A stretch of 60,450 nt of DNA from GCA-002282575 sp964416645 (GCA_964416645.1 CAYQEZ010000004.1:1-60450), one strand, 5' to 3'; shown: positions 1 to 9,298, numbered from the stretch's first letter. The notes: generated by a model from the letters alone, not told the origin. Translations and numbers: made by a program.

Positions 1-11
1 ACTTAATTACT

Positions 12-41
12 AACCCCGTTCAGAAATGATCGGGGTTTTTT
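12..41 (+). terminator. Rho-independent terminator of an upstream gene
   Basis: Arms AACCCCG (12-18) and CGGGGTT (31-37) pair, followed by a T run. An inner TCA/TGA pair closes a GAAA tetraloop. It should end transcription of a plus-strand gene lying before the window. Confidence 0.85.
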
Positions 42-156
42 ATTGCCTAAATTTGGCACTTAGTGTTGTTATTGTCTCTTATTTGTTGTTGTTTTGAGGC
101 AGAATAAGCCGTTTTTCGGTTATATTACTCCAATAAAACAAACTAGGATGAAGAAG

Positions 157-2355
157 ATGCCGCATAAAAACACAGCACATCAATGGACTTTTGAGCGTAT
201 TGGCGGCTTCGATCAAGTGAGCTTGAGCACTGATGCTGACTGGCAACACTTATCTGAGCTAGATACCAAACTTTGGGCTGTGTTGAGTTGCCCGACAAAA
301 CAGCTTGATCTTGCGGACAAAACCCTTAAACGCTTAGATAAGGATACCGATGGGCGCATTCGCGTTAATGAGCTAACGCAAGCCATTCAGTTTGTATGTG
401 AAGCGCTCAAACAGCCGAGTTTGTTATCACTTCGTCAAGCTGTGTTGCCCTTGGACGCTTTACGTGCAGATACAGAACTAGGACAAGCCTTAGTTTCACT
501 TGCAGAATTATTGCTCACTTCAGAACCAGATAAATCCATTATTACCTTACCTCAGGTTGAATCAGCCTTGGCGCTTTTTTCACAGCAGGCCTTTAACGGT
601 GATGGTGTGATTACACGCTATGCGATTGATTCTGAAATCTTGCTGTCTGCATTTGAGGATGTGATTCATTGTGTCGGTAGCCGAGAAGACATTAGTGGTA
701 AGCAAGGTATTGATGCGGATTTACTGGATGTGTTTACTGCTGCCATTGAAGATAGGCTGACGTGGATGAGTTCTGCACAACAGCAGGATATTTTGCTGTT
801 TGGTGAGCAAACGCTAGCAGCGATCGGTGTGTTTGAAGCGGTCGAGGCCAAGGTTAAAGATTACTTTGCACGATGTTCCTTAGTGGGGTTTGATGCTCAG
901 TCCGCCGTTGCGTTAAATCCGAGTATTGCTGTTTATGAAACCATGTATGCAGCCAGTTTAACCAATAATATCAGTGATATCCAGTCTTTGCCTTTGGCTC
1001 AGGTAACGGCTGATCCCTGTTTGCCGTTGAATAAAGGACTTAATCCTGCCTGGCAATCACCTATGCAGGCCTTTAAACAACAGGTGGTTGAGCCTTTATT
1101 GGGTGATATCGACCTTTTAACATTAGAAGATTGGTTGCTGTTGAGTCAGCGTTTGGGTGCAGCGCGTGAATGGTTAGGTAATGAACAAGGCGTCATGGTG
1201 GCTTCATTATCTATGGCACGTTTAACGGCTTGGCAACAAAGTGATTGGGCTGTGTCTTTGAGGGCTTTGATTGAACGAGATCTATCGGTGTCACATCAAT
1301 TAACCGAGCTTGATGATTTGTTGACTTTATTGTTGTTTATGCGCGATTTAGATGTGCTGGTGCAAAATACCATTTCAATGCGCGATTTTTATTCTCCCAA
1401 TCATAAGGGTATCTTTGAAGCAGGCGAGTTGTTCATTGATGGTCGAAGTATGCGTTTGTCGTTGGTGGTGGACGATATTGCTAAGCATGCAACTATGGCG
1501 CATCGTTCGGGGACTTTTTTATTGTACTGTGATTGCGTTAAACGCAATGGCACCGATAAAATGAGTATCGTTTCTGCTGTCACTGCGGGCGATGCGGATC
1601 AGTTAATGGTGGGAAGGCATGGCGTCTTTTACGATCAGCAAGGTGAAGAGTGGGATGCGGTGGTGGTACGCATGATTGAAAACCCAATCAGTGTTGCCGA
1701 GGCCTTCTGGTCTCCTTACAAGCGTTTGGGTCGCATGATTGCCAGTCAACTGGAAAAATTGGCCAGTGCGCGCGAGAAGGAAGTCGAAGCTAAGTCGGTG
1801 GCAGCCATTGAGAAAACCGCTGAAACGGCCAAACCGACAGAGACAAAAGCCACGCCTGCCGCGCCCTTTGATATTGCTAAATTTGCCGGTATTTTTGCAG
1901 CGATGGGTTTGGCGATTGGTGCTTTAGGAACTGCGTTGGCGACCATTGTGACAGGCTTTTTATTGTTACCGATTTGGCAGATGCCATTAGTATTTCTGGG
2001 CATTCTGCTGTTGATTTCGGGGCCGTCAATGGCCTTGGCTTGGTTCAAATTACGTAAACGTAATGTGGGGCCGATTTTAGATGCGAATGGTTGGGCGGTA
2101 AATACTCATGCCAGTATCTCTATTCCCTTTGGGGCGACGCTCACCCGCATGGCACGTTTGCCAGCGGGTGCTAAGCGTTCATTGGTTGATCCTTTTGCGC
2201 CTAAATCTCGGGCGGGTTGGTGGTTGTGGTTACTACTGGTATTGCTGGTTGGTCTGGGTGGGTGGCAATGGCAACAGCTTCAGTCGGTAGCAATGACTCA
2301 TGCAGAAGTTGCCACTGATGCGCCCAAGGCTTCACCTGCTACCAAGACACCTTAA
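157..2355 (+). CDS. EF-hand-containing membrane protein of unknown function
   Basis: A 732-residue protein that I cannot assign to a named function. Residues 61-72 (DKDTDGRIRVNE) match a canonical EF-hand calcium loop, and residues 146-156 (FNGDGVITRY) look like a second, shorter loop. The middle is a long, mostly helical soluble region. A charged Ala/Lys/Glu stretch precedes two or three hydrophobic segments near the C terminus, and a last Trp/Leu-rich helix lies about 45 residues from the end, so the protein is probably inner-membrane anchored. The ATG at 157 has AGGA eight bases upstream; earlier TTG (94) and ATG (148) starts lack usable spacing. It lies 11 bases before birA and is probably co-transcribed with it. 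Calcium binding is inferred from the loop only. Confidence 0.72.
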   Translation: MPHKNTAHQWTFERIGGFDQVSLSTDADWQHLSELDTKLWAVLSCPTKQLDLADKTLKRLDKDTDGRIRVNELTQAIQFVCEALKQPSLLSLRQAVLPLDALRADTELGQALVSLAELLLTSEPDKSIITLPQVESALALFSQQAFNGDGVITRYAIDSEILLSAFEDVIHCVGSREDISGKQGIDADLLDVFTAAIEDRLTWMSSAQQQDILLFGEQTLAAIGVFEAVEAKVKDYFARCSLVGFDAQSAVALNPSIAVYETMYAASLTNNISDIQSLPLAQVTADPCLPLNKGLNPAWQSPMQAFKQQVVEPLLGDIDLLTLEDWLLLSQRLGAAREWLGNEQGVMVASLSMARLTAWQQSDWAVSLRALIERDLSVSHQLTELDDLLTLLLFMRDLDVLVQNTISMRDFYSPNHKGIFEAGELFIDGRSMRLSLVVDDIAKHATMAHRSGTFLLYCDCVKRNGTDKMSIVSAVTAGDADQLMVGRHGVFYDQQGEEWDAVVVRMIENPISVAEAFWSPYKRLGRMIASQLEKLASAREKEVEAKSVAAIEKTAETAKPTETKATPAAPFDIAKFAGIFAAMGLAIGALGTALATIVTGFLLLPIWQMPLVFLGILLLISGPSMALAWFKLRKRNVGPILDANGWAVNTHASISIPFGATLTRMARLPAGAKRSLVDPFAPKSRAGWWLWLLLVLLVGLGGWQWQQLQSVAMTHAEVATDAPKASPATKTP

Positions 2356-2366
2356 ACAGGTTGGCT

Positions 2367-3152
2367 TTGCATTATCCGCTTTTAGCAAAAGCCATTTGGC
2401 AGGAATTGTCCCCGACGCAGCGTTCTACTCTGGAAGCGATTGATGTGCTGAACAGCGTTGATTCGACGCAAAGCTGGCTGTGTCAACAACCAGCTCCGTC
2501 AAGACGTGAGTGGTGTTTATGTGTCGCCTTACAACAAGAGTCGGGGCAAGGTCGTCAGGGGCGTGTTTGGCAATCTGGCTTAGGGCAGGTTGCTTTTTCA
2601 TGGCGCGGTTGGGTGGCGGTCGAGCCAGAATATGTGGGCTTGCTCAGTTTAAATGCAGCTTTAGCGGTGCAAAGTGCATTAATTTCTTTAGGTGTGACTC
2701 AGCTTAAGTTAAAATGGCCGAACGATATTTACATCGCTGACCGTAAGTTAGCAGGCATGTTGATAACCATTGTTCAACGCCGTGGTCAGCTGTGCGATGT
2801 GGTATTGGGTATCGGGTTAAATCGTTTGTCGGCTCAGTTACCCGATGAGGCGATTGCACTAGAAGGCAATATGGCTAGTTTGCCGAGTGTTGCGCAACTG
2901 ATTGCCGCTATGAGTCATCAATGGCTGTTGCGATTAGCTGCTTTGAGTTCTGCTCATGGTCGAGCAGAAATTAAGCAAGCATGGTTGGCTTCTGCTCTTT
3001 GGTTGGGGCAGCCTGTTAGGGTTTGGCAAGGCAATCAATCGGTTGATGGTGTATGGCTCGATATAAATGACCGAGGCGCGTTGCGTGTGGCAACGAGCGC
3101 TGGAGAACAAGTTTTTATGGCGGATGAAGTTAAACTACGTCCGCTGACATGA
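2367..3152 (+). CDS. birA: Biotin--[acetyl-CoA-carboxylase] ligase (BirA, no DNA-binding domain)
   Basis: Activates biotin to biotinyl-AMP and attaches it to the lysine of the biotin carboxyl carrier protein in the cytoplasm. The adenylate-binding loop is seen as QGRQGRVW (about 61-68), followed by KWPNDI and KLAGML (about 116-132) and GIGLN (about 148). A small C-terminal SH3-like domain follows. There is no N-terminal winged helix, so this is the monofunctional type and should not repress bio genes. AAACAGG at 2354-2360 suits the TTG at 2367; a TTG at 2361 is in frame but touches that site. coaX follows 13 bases later, as in Pseudomonas-type birA-coaX pairs. Confidence 0.93.
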   Translation: MHYPLLAKAIWQELSPTQRSTLEAIDVLNSVDSTQSWLCQQPAPSRREWCLCVALQQESGQGRQGRVWQSGLGQVAFSWRGWVAVEPEYVGLLSLNAALAVQSALISLGVTQLKLKWPNDIYIADRKLAGMLITIVQRRGQLCDVVLGIGLNRLSAQLPDEAIALEGNMASLPSVAQLIAAMSHQWLLRLAALSSAHGRAEIKQAWLASALWLGQPVRVWQGNQSVDGVWLDINDRGALRVATSAGEQVFMADEVKLRPLT

Positions 3153-3165
3153 ATTAAGGGTTGAC

Positions 3166-3930
3166 ATGAGTAAATTGTTGTTGGACGTGGGTAACACGCG
3201 CGTCAAGTGGGCGCGTGTGCGCTCTGGTTTGTATGAGTTTTCCGGTGCCGTTGCCTTACAGGGATTGTCCGTAGAGGCTTTTTTACAGCAAGTTTGGCCT
3301 GATGAGGAGAAACCAACGCAAGTGGTGATCTCCTCTGTGAGCGATGGTGAATGGATGCGCTTATTACGTTTTTGTATTGCTAGTAGCTGGTCTTCAACGC
3401 TCTTAGAAGTGGTTTCTGAAGCCAAAAAAATAGGATTGAAAAATGGTTACGCCCAACCACAACGTTTGGGTGTTGATCGTTGGTGCGCGTTATTGGGTGC
3501 GTGGCAAACTGAATCATCTGCTGTGTGTGTGATTGATGCGGGTACGGCATTAACGATGGATGTGGTCAACAATGGTGGCGAGCACTTGGGTGGTTTAATT
3601 GTGCCTGGACTGCGTTTGATGCGTGAGTGTCTGCTGAATCGAACCGCCAAAGTGAATGCACTGTTGACCGAAGATGAGCAAGCAGAAAGTCAACCTAGCA
3701 TTGATTTCTTAGGAAAAAATACCGCTCAAGCGGTTGCTGGTGGCGCTTTGTGGACGCTAGCGGCAGGTGTTGAGCGCCTGCACAGTCAGGCTTATGATTT
3801 GGTTGGTGGTTCGATGCGCTGCATTATTACAGGGGGGGATGCTCAGCAATTATTGCCCTTGCTGTCGGGCGATTGGCAATGGACACCTGATTTGGTGCTA
3901 CGAGGCTTGCAAGTTTACGCCACGGCTTGA
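3166..3930 (+). CDS. coaX: Type III pantothenate kinase
   Basis: Phosphorylates pantothenate, the first step of coenzyme A synthesis. It is the type III enzyme of the ASKHA fold, which is not inhibited by CoA and needs a monovalent cation. The nucleotide loop DVGNTRVKW lies at residues 7-15, LGVDRW at 101-106, DAGTALTMD at 124-132 and GGLIVPG at 142-148, all family signatures. Length (254 residues) is normal. AAGGG at 3156-3160 supports the ATG at 3166. It follows birA closely; both serve cofactor supply to acyl-chain metabolism. Confidence 0.95.
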   Translation: MSKLLLDVGNTRVKWARVRSGLYEFSGAVALQGLSVEAFLQQVWPDEEKPTQVVISSVSDGEWMRLLRFCIASSWSSTLLEVVSEAKKIGLKNGYAQPQRLGVDRWCALLGAWQTESSAVCVIDAGTALTMDVVNNGGEHLGGLIVPGLRLMRECLLNRTAKVNALLTEDEQAESQPSIDFLGKNTAQAVAGGALWTLAAGVERLHSQAYDLVGGSMRCIITGGDAQQLLPLLSGDWQWTPDLVLRGLQVYATA

Positions 3931-3969
3931 TGATGTGCCCATTTTAGAAATCATAATGAGGAAATGCTA

Positions 3970-5325
3970 ATGCGCCATGAAATTGAGTTAAAACGCGTGT
4001 TAACGGCGTGGGATTTGTTTTTCATGGGTCTTGGCGCGATTATTGGTACGGGCATTTTTGTCTTAACGGGCATTGCCGCTGCCAATCAAGCAGGTCCTGC
4101 GGTGGTGATCTCTTTCATTATTGCGGGACTGGCTGCGGGTTTTGCCGCTTTTGCTTATGCTGAATTAGCTGGCATGTTGGGCGGTAGCGGAAGCGCTTAT
4201 GGTTATGCTAAAACTGCTTTTGGCAATATGGTTGGCTGGCTGATTGGCTGGGTACTGATTCTTGAATATGGTGTGGCGGTTGCCGCGGTTTCGACGGGTT
4301 GGTCGGGCTATTTTAATAATGGGTTGCAAGCGATAGGGTTAGGGTTGCCTATTGAGTTGGTTACGCCGCCTGCCAGCGGGGGATGGATTAATTTACCTGC
4401 ATTGTTGATTATTTTGACTTTGATGGGTTTGCTGCTGGTAGGAGCCAAAGAAGGCGCACGCTTAAATGCCGTCATGGTGTTTGTTAAGTTGCTTACCATT
4501 GCTGTTTTCTTAATCGTTGGTGTAGGGTTTGTGAATCCCGATAATTGGTCACCTTTTGCGCCTTTTGGTTGGTTTGGTGAAGGGGTTGATGGTAAGCCAG
4601 TGGGTATTTTAGCGGCCGCTTCTTTAGTCTTTTTTGCTTATGTTGGCTTTGATGCCGTTTCGACCGCTACCGAAGAAGCGAAAGATCCACAACGTGATGT
4701 GCCGAAAGGCTTATTATGGGCGTTAGCCGCTTGTAGCCTCATTTATATTGCCGTGGCGAGTGTGTTGACTGGCATGGTGCCTTTTACTGAGCTGAATGTG
4801 CCTTCGCCTGTGGCTCATGCTTTGCAGTTGGTGGGCTTAAATTGGGCATCGGCATTGGTTGCGACAGGTGCGATTGCAGGGCTGACCACCGTTATGTTGG
4901 TGCTTTATTATGGTTTGACACGTATTATTTATGCGATGTCTCGTGATGGTCATTTGCCGTTAAGCTTATCTGTGGTGTCTCAGCGTTATCAGACGCCGAG
5001 TGTTGCTATTGTGATTTCGGGTGTGTTGATGGCGTTGATGGCTGGCTTTATGCCTTTGTCTTCATTAGCAGAGTTGGTCAATGCGGGTACACTCTCTGCC
5101 TTTGTGTTAGTCTGTTTGGCTATTGTAGTGCTGCGTCGTTCACAACCCGATCGTCATCGTCCGTTCGTTATTCCGGGTGGTGCTACCATTCCGTTATTAG
5201 GCATTATCTTTTGTGGTGGGCTAATGGCTTTCTTACCGGCAGAAACTTGGTGGCGTTTTGGCATGTGGGTGTTGCTTGGTGCCTTTATTTTTGCGGTTTA
5301 TGCGCGTAAATTAAAGATGGAATAA
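3970..5325 (+). CDS. APC-family cationic amino-acid permease (YfnA/CAT type)
   Basis: A 451-residue polytopic inner-membrane transporter with about 12 hydrophobic segments. The first segment carries FMGLGAIIGTGIFVLTG, the unwound substrate-binding GTG motif of the amino acid-polyamine-organocation superfamily. FFAYVGFDAVSTATEEAKDP in the middle is typical of the CAT/YfnA branch. The substrate cannot be read from the sequence. GAGGA at 3958-3962 suits ATG 3970 (7-base spacing) better than the ATG at 3964. It follows coaX by 39 bases on the same strand and may belong to the same transcript. Confidence 0.88.
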   Translation: MRHEIELKRVLTAWDLFFMGLGAIIGTGIFVLTGIAAANQAGPAVVISFIIAGLAAGFAAFAYAELAGMLGGSGSAYGYAKTAFGNMVGWLIGWVLILEYGVAVAAVSTGWSGYFNNGLQAIGLGLPIELVTPPASGGWINLPALLIILTLMGLLLVGAKEGARLNAVMVFVKLLTIAVFLIVGVGFVNPDNWSPFAPFGWFGEGVDGKPVGILAAASLVFFAYVGFDAVSTATEEAKDPQRDVPKGLLWALAACSLIYIAVASVLTGMVPFTELNVPSPVAHALQLVGLNWASALVATGAIAGLTTVMLVLYYGLTRIIYAMSRDGHLPLSLSVVSQRYQTPSVAIVISGVLMALMAGFMPLSSLAELVNAGTLSAFVLVCLAIVVLRRSQPDRHRPFVIPGGATIPLLGIIFCGGLMAFLPAETWWRFGMWVLLGAFIFAVYARKLKME

Positions 5326-5354
5326 TGGCATTTTTTCAGTGATTGATTCGATTA

Positions 5355-6200
5355 ATGTTGTTTGACCCAAGAGGGCTGATATCGCGATTGCCCGTTCAGG
5401 TAACTGACTACCAAGCGGTGGTTTCTCTTTTTGATGATGCCACACATAGCGTGTATCAACTATCTACAACGCAGGGGGCTTTTGCGCTCAAAGTGTTGCG
5501 AGAAAAACAAACGCCTTTCTGGCGTGGTATGGATGCACTGTTTGATGTGAAGCTGGCGCAACAGGTGACGCGTTCGACTGAGCATTATGCCTGTGCCGCT
5601 GATTATTTTAGTGTGACTGTTCCGTCTTTGCTCTCTTCTCAAACGGCTCTAGCATCTTCACCTGCTTACTTATTAACGGCGTGGTTAATAGGAGAGGCAA
5701 TTCATCCTGATCAGATTCCCCAAACCTTAATTGAAAGCCTTGCCGTTGCTGATGCACAAAGACATCAAAAAAATCGTTCTACTTGGGGTAATGCGATTGA
5801 GCCAAGCTACACACCTGCGGATTGGCAACGCAGAGTAGCTTCACTTTTGCCACAATTAACACCTGAAGCATTAGACGAGCTATTGAACACTGACGGTTTT
5901 GTACCGATGATTATGGATATGCGCTGGGATCAGTGTCTGCAACAAGCGGGGCGATTAAGTGCCTTAGTGGATATTGATGCCTTGGTCTTTGCCCCTAAAG
6001 CGCTAGAATTGGTGTTAATGGAATATTGGTTAACGCCCGCACAATTGGTCATTTGGTGTCGAGTTTATGTAAGTATGGGTGGCGACTTGCCAAGTTTAGC
6101 AAAAGTGAGAAAGACTTACCGCCAGTTGCTTTGGTCTTGGCATATTATGGGGCGTGTGAGTGAGGCTGAGTGGATGGCGTGGCCTGAGTTTTTTGCTTGA
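5355..6200 (+). CDS. Aminoglycoside phosphotransferase/choline-kinase-like protein
   Basis: A 281-residue protein with the layout of the APH kinase-like fold. An N-lobe strand carries a likely ATP-contacting lysine (GAFALKVLREK). A hinge-like LLTAWLIGE follows, then a catalytic-loop region MIMDMRWDQCL, and a metal-site-like ALVDIDALVFAP. The usual HGDxxxxN is changed to IMDxxxxQ, so the catalytic Asp is kept while the His and Asn are not; activity is uncertain. The first ATG is at 5355, with no clear ribosome site (an in-frame TTG lies at 5343). Its 3' end overlaps the convergent thiamine permease gene by 56 bases. A role as thiamine kinase is tempting from context only. Confidence 0.6.
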   Translation: MLFDPRGLISRLPVQVTDYQAVVSLFDDATHSVYQLSTTQGAFALKVLREKQTPFWRGMDALFDVKLAQQVTRSTEHYACAADYFSVTVPSLLSSQTALASSPAYLLTAWLIGEAIHPDQIPQTLIESLAVADAQRHQKNRSTWGNAIEPSYTPADWQRRVASLLPQLTPEALDELLNTDGFVPMIMDMRWDQCLQQAGRLSALVDIDALVFAPKALELVLMEYWLTPAQLVIWCRVYVSMGGDLPSLAKVRKTYRQLLWSWHIMGRVSEAEWMAWPEFFA

Positions 6201-6762
6201 GGTAGAGTTGATTCCAATACCAGTAGCCATAAAGCGCAATACCCGTATAAACCAGATACAAAACCGCCATCGGGATGTGATGGGTTTGCCAAAACAGCCA
6301 TGCGGTGGTCAAATCGATAACGACCCAGTAGAGCCAGTTTTCAATGCGTTGTTTGACCACCATCCAAGTGACGATAAAAGCAAAAACGGTAGTGGCGCTG
6401 TCTAACCAAGGGGATTGAGACAGTTGTTCACTGGTTAAGATAAAAGCCACCATAACGGTGAGCGCCGTGCCTAAGCCCATCACCAATAAGTGATCGTCAA
6501 TGCTCATGCGTTGAATATTTGAATGCTCAGTGGCGCTATTCTGTTGCCATTGATACCAGCCCAAACCTGCCATCACAATATAACCTAAATGTAGCAGCGC
6601 TTGCATCGGTAGTTGGTCTTGCCAGAGCAATACTCCGTAAATCGCTGCTCCTGTGCCCGAAGCCAACCAAGCACAAATATTGTGTCTTGCCATCAGGATC
6701 ACATAAGCCAGACCCAATAAAGACGCTAGAACTTCCAGTTCGAAGTGATAATCAGCAATCAC
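6145..6762 (-). CDS. pnuT: PnuC/PnuT-family vitamin transporter, probably for thiamine
   Basis: A 205-residue inner-membrane protein with about seven hydrophobic helices. The Trp/Tyr-rich repeats (GWYQWQQ, LYGYWYWNQ) and the WVVIDLTTAWLF segment are typical of the PnuC family, which moves unphosphorylated vitamins by facilitated diffusion. It is the last gene behind a minus-strand TPP riboswitch, after a TonB receptor and a YkoF-like gene, so thiamine (PnuT) is a better guess than nicotinamide riboside. GTG 6762 is chosen because it overlaps the upstream stop (6752-6754) and leaves a normal first helix; an ATG at 6852 would run far into the neighbour. A kinase must trap the vitamin after entry. 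Confidence 0.82.
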   Translation of the reverse strand: MIADYHFELEVLASLLGLAYVILMARHNICAWLASGTGAAIYGVLLWQDQLPMQALLHLGYIVMAGLGWYQWQQNSATEHSNIQRMSIDDHLLVMGLGTALTVMVAFILTSEQLSQSPWLDSATTVFAFIVTWMVVKQRIENWLYWVVIDLTTAWLFWQTHHIPMAVLYLVYTGIALYGYWYWNQLYLKQKTQATPSTQPHSHAP

Positions 6763-7015
6763 AGTTATTCGGCGTTCGGTCGAGACCGACCACTTTAAGC
6801 ACAAACACGCTGTAAGGGAGTTGGTTAAAGGTACGTTCCATCTCTGTTTCAAGCAAGCTCATAATGGTTTTGTATTCACCAAAGATTTGGGTGCTGAGTG
6901 TATTTTTGGCTACGCTAACACCTTCAATCCCTTCGATGCGGGCAATAAAGTCACACACCAATTCAACGTATTCATCGGCCAGCGGGTAGAGGCTAATATC
7001 GACAGAAATATGCAT
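6752..7015 (-). CDS. YkoF-like thiamine/HMP-binding protein
   Basis: An 87-residue protein of ferredoxin-like build: MHISVDISLYPLADEYVELV, a first beta-alpha unit, and a later strand YSVFVLKVVG. This pattern fits the YkoF/MTH1187 family, whose Bacillus member binds thiamine and the HMP pyrimidine. There is no signal peptide, so it is probably cytoplasmic. AGAGGA lies just upstream of ATG 7015, within 12 bases of the receptor stop, and its end overlaps pnuT by 11 bases. It is therefore co-translated inside a riboswitch-controlled thiamine uptake operon. Its role could be chaperoning or sensing the imported ligand. Confidence 0.75.
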   Translation of the reverse strand: MHISVDISLYPLADEYVELVCDFIARIEGIEGVSVAKNTLSTQIFGEYKTIMSLLETEMERTFNQLPYSVFVLKVVGLDRTPNNCDC

Positions 7016-7027
7016 TCAGTTGTCCTC

Positions 7028-9124
7028 TTAGAAATAGAAACGGGTGGTTAGCCCAAATTGTTGACGATCGCCAAGGCGAAGGTAGGTCTGTGATGTGTAG
7101 CTGGGGTCATTGCCGAAGTAATACCCACGTGTGGCATATTTTTCATCGGTGATATTACGTCCCCATAAGAAAATTTCCCAATCTTTCGCTTGATAACCAA
7201 TGCGGGCATTAGTTAGGGTGTAGGCATCGGATTTGATATTGTGAACATTATCGAAGTAGAAGCTATCAACCGCATTCATATCGACACGAGCAAAATAACC
7301 TTGAGCGGTACGATACTGGGTGCCCAGTGTTGCTTGATAGCTGGGAGCATGTGCTTGTTGGCGACCTGAAATGCTAAAAGCACTATTCAACGGAGTTCCT
7401 GAAACATCGGTCATCAGCAGACCTGCGCTTCCGAAGACTTGCCAACGAGCTAGCGGTTGCCAGTTAAATTCACCTTCTAAGCCGTAGTTACTGGCTTTGC
7501 TGAAGTTTTCTGTGTAAAAGACATAATTGGCGCCTAGAGCGGGATCATAACTGTAGCCATCAAATTGTGGATTTTGACGATCAGTGTAAAAAGCACTGAT
7601 TTTGGTTTTAAGTTGTTGTGCTTTTAAATGTGATTTTAAACCGATTTCATAGTTAATGGCGGTTTCTGATGCGTAACGCAAATACTTAGGATCTGAACCT
7701 GCGGGCAGTCCTGGATTGTAGCCAGATGCTTTGTAGCCACGGGACACCCCAACATAGGCATTGTGTGCGGGACTCAGTTGTTCACTCAGGCTTAGATTCG
7801 CGCCCCACAGAGTTTCAGAAGGCTTGAAGTTGTCCAGTCCATTAGAACTATTAAAGTTAGCTTCATGCTGTTCGATACGTAATCCTGCTGATAACTTGGT
7901 TGTTTTAGAAAGGGCGTGATCGAGCTGTCCAAAGCTTGCTAGTTTGGAAAGGGTGTAATCAGTTTGTGCCAGACTGTTAGCAAAGTAGCCTGCGGCACTA
8001 TCAGTGAATTGATTGAGGTTAGTGTTTTTCTCGTCTAACTTAGAACCATAGAAACCAACTAGCCAGTCTGTGCTATGGTTAAATAAGCGACTGCTGGGTG
8101 TAGAGATGAAGCGCAGCTCTTGGCTTAGGTTGACTCGTTTTTTATCGTTTTGATAAAAGCCACTGAAGGTGGTGGGGTAGTAACCCTGATAAACCCAATC
8201 TTGATCGTAGCTGTAACGCATATCACTATTGGCTAGGGTGGTGGTGCTGACCAAGGTAAAGTTTGGGTTGCCTTTGTGCGTGACTTTTACCGCGCCCGCA
8301 TTACTGAGTTGCGTGTCTTTGCCAGGCTGGTCGGACAGGGTAATGAAGCTGTTATTGAGTGAAAAAGCGTCGTAACCGTTATTGTAGTCTGCATGTAATA
8401 AACTAACGTCGACTGTTGTAACCGCGCTGGGGAAGAAACGCAATTTGCCGCGAATATTTAACTCATCTCGACCATTAGTGTCACTGCGTCCTAAAAAGGC
8501 GTTGTTACGAAAACCATCGCTGGTGTGCTTAAACACCGAAAAGCGATATTGTGGACTATTCGCTTGTTTATTAAACGCACCACTGGAAACCAAGCCCAGC
8601 TCGCGTAAGCTATCTCCACCCGCGCTGGCTTCAATCATTTGTTCGTTTTCAGCGGTAGGGTCGTTGGTTTGGATGTTAATGAGTCCCGCTAAGGCGCTAG
8701 CACCATAGCGCGTGCTTTGTGGACCACGTAAGACTTCGACTTGTTTGACGTCGAATAAATTACCGACCATACCAATGCCACTAAAGTCGATACCATCCAC
8801 AGCGAAGCCAACGCTGGCATTGGGTGCGCCTGTGTATTCATCACGTTCACCCATGCCTCGAATTTGGATATGACGTGGGCGCGAGCTTTGACCAGAATAA
8901 TTGACGTTGGGCGTCTGCAATAGTATGTCGCCAAAATGGGTCGCGCCCTGATCTTGCAGTTGCTGTTGTGTTTGAATGCTGGTACTGGCGGCTAAGTCTT
9001 GATCTTTTTCTTGGCGTAAGTCGGCAGAAACAGTGATGGGGGCGAGTGTGGTGGCATTAGCGAATGCAGGCAGTGCACCCAGTGTGAGTAGCGTTGCGAT
9101 GGAAACAGAGTTCAAAGGCTTCAC
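7028..9124 (-). CDS. TonB-dependent outer-membrane receptor, thiamine-regulated
   Basis: A 698-residue receptor with a signal peptide (cut near AFANA, about residue 24), a TonB-box-like APITVSA at about 28-34, a plug domain with VEVLRGPQSTRYGASALAG (about 130-148), and a beta barrel ending in the aromatic FYF expected for outer-membrane insertion. Start is GTG 9124 with AAGGAA at 9131-9136. It is the first gene behind the TPP riboswitch at 9196-9282 and precedes a YkoF-like gene and pnuT. The inferred substrate is thiamine or a thiamine precursor, although by sequence it resembles generic siderophore/vitamin receptors. Confidence 0.88.
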   Translation of the reverse strand: MKPLNSVSIATLLTLGALPAFANATTLAPITVSADLRQEKDQDLAASTSIQTQQQLQDQGATHFGDILLQTPNVNYSGQSSRPRHIQIRGMGERDEYTGAPNASVGFAVDGIDFSGIGMVGNLFDVKQVEVLRGPQSTRYGASALAGLINIQTNDPTAENEQMIEASAGGDSLRELGLVSSGAFNKQANSPQYRFSVFKHTSDGFRNNAFLGRSDTNGRDELNIRGKLRFFPSAVTTVDVSLLHADYNNGYDAFSLNNSFITLSDQPGKDTQLSNAGAVKVTHKGNPNFTLVSTTTLANSDMRYSYDQDWVYQGYYPTTFSGFYQNDKKRVNLSQELRFISTPSSRLFNHSTDWLVGFYGSKLDEKNTNLNQFTDSAAGYFANSLAQTDYTLSKLASFGQLDHALSKTTKLSAGLRIEQHEANFNSSNGLDNFKPSETLWGANLSLSEQLSPAHNAYVGVSRGYKASGYNPGLPAGSDPKYLRYASETAINYEIGLKSHLKAQQLKTKISAFYTDRQNPQFDGYSYDPALGANYVFYTENFSKASNYGLEGEFNWQPLARWQVFGSAGLLMTDVSGTPLNSAFSISGRQQAHAPSYQATLGTQYRTAQGYFARVDMNAVDSFYFDNVHNIKSDAYTLTNARIGYQAKDWEIFLWGRNITDEKYATRGYYFGNDPSYTSQTYLRLGDRQQFGLTTRFYF

Positions 9125-9195
9125 GGCAAGTTCCTTAAAAGGTCGAGCGCAGTGAAAGGCGGTTACGAGAGATGAATGGATTAACTCATGCGATA

Positions 9196-9282
9196 TGCCC
9201 TTTCCTACGCCAGTATTAACTGGATCAGGTTCAGAGGGTTGTTTGCACCAGCAAACTCTCAGGCGTTGTCGCCACCCCTAGG
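9196..9282 (-). promoter_or_regulatory. TPP riboswitch (THI element) of the uptake operon
   Basis: Read on the minus strand, the aptamer shows GGGGTGG, CTGAGAG, ACCCTCTGAACCTGATC, GTTAATAC and GCGTAGGAAAGG in canonical order. It sits about 70 bases upstream of the receptor start and should reduce expression when TPP is abundant. No clear terminator follows, so control is more likely at translation. Confidence 0.95.
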
Positions 9283-9298
9283 TCTGTAAATTGCCCAT

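Noticed and set aside
94..156. TTG start at 94 for the EF-hand protein
   Set aside because: The extra 21 residues have no ribosome site at proper distance, whereas AGGA stands eight bases before ATG 157.
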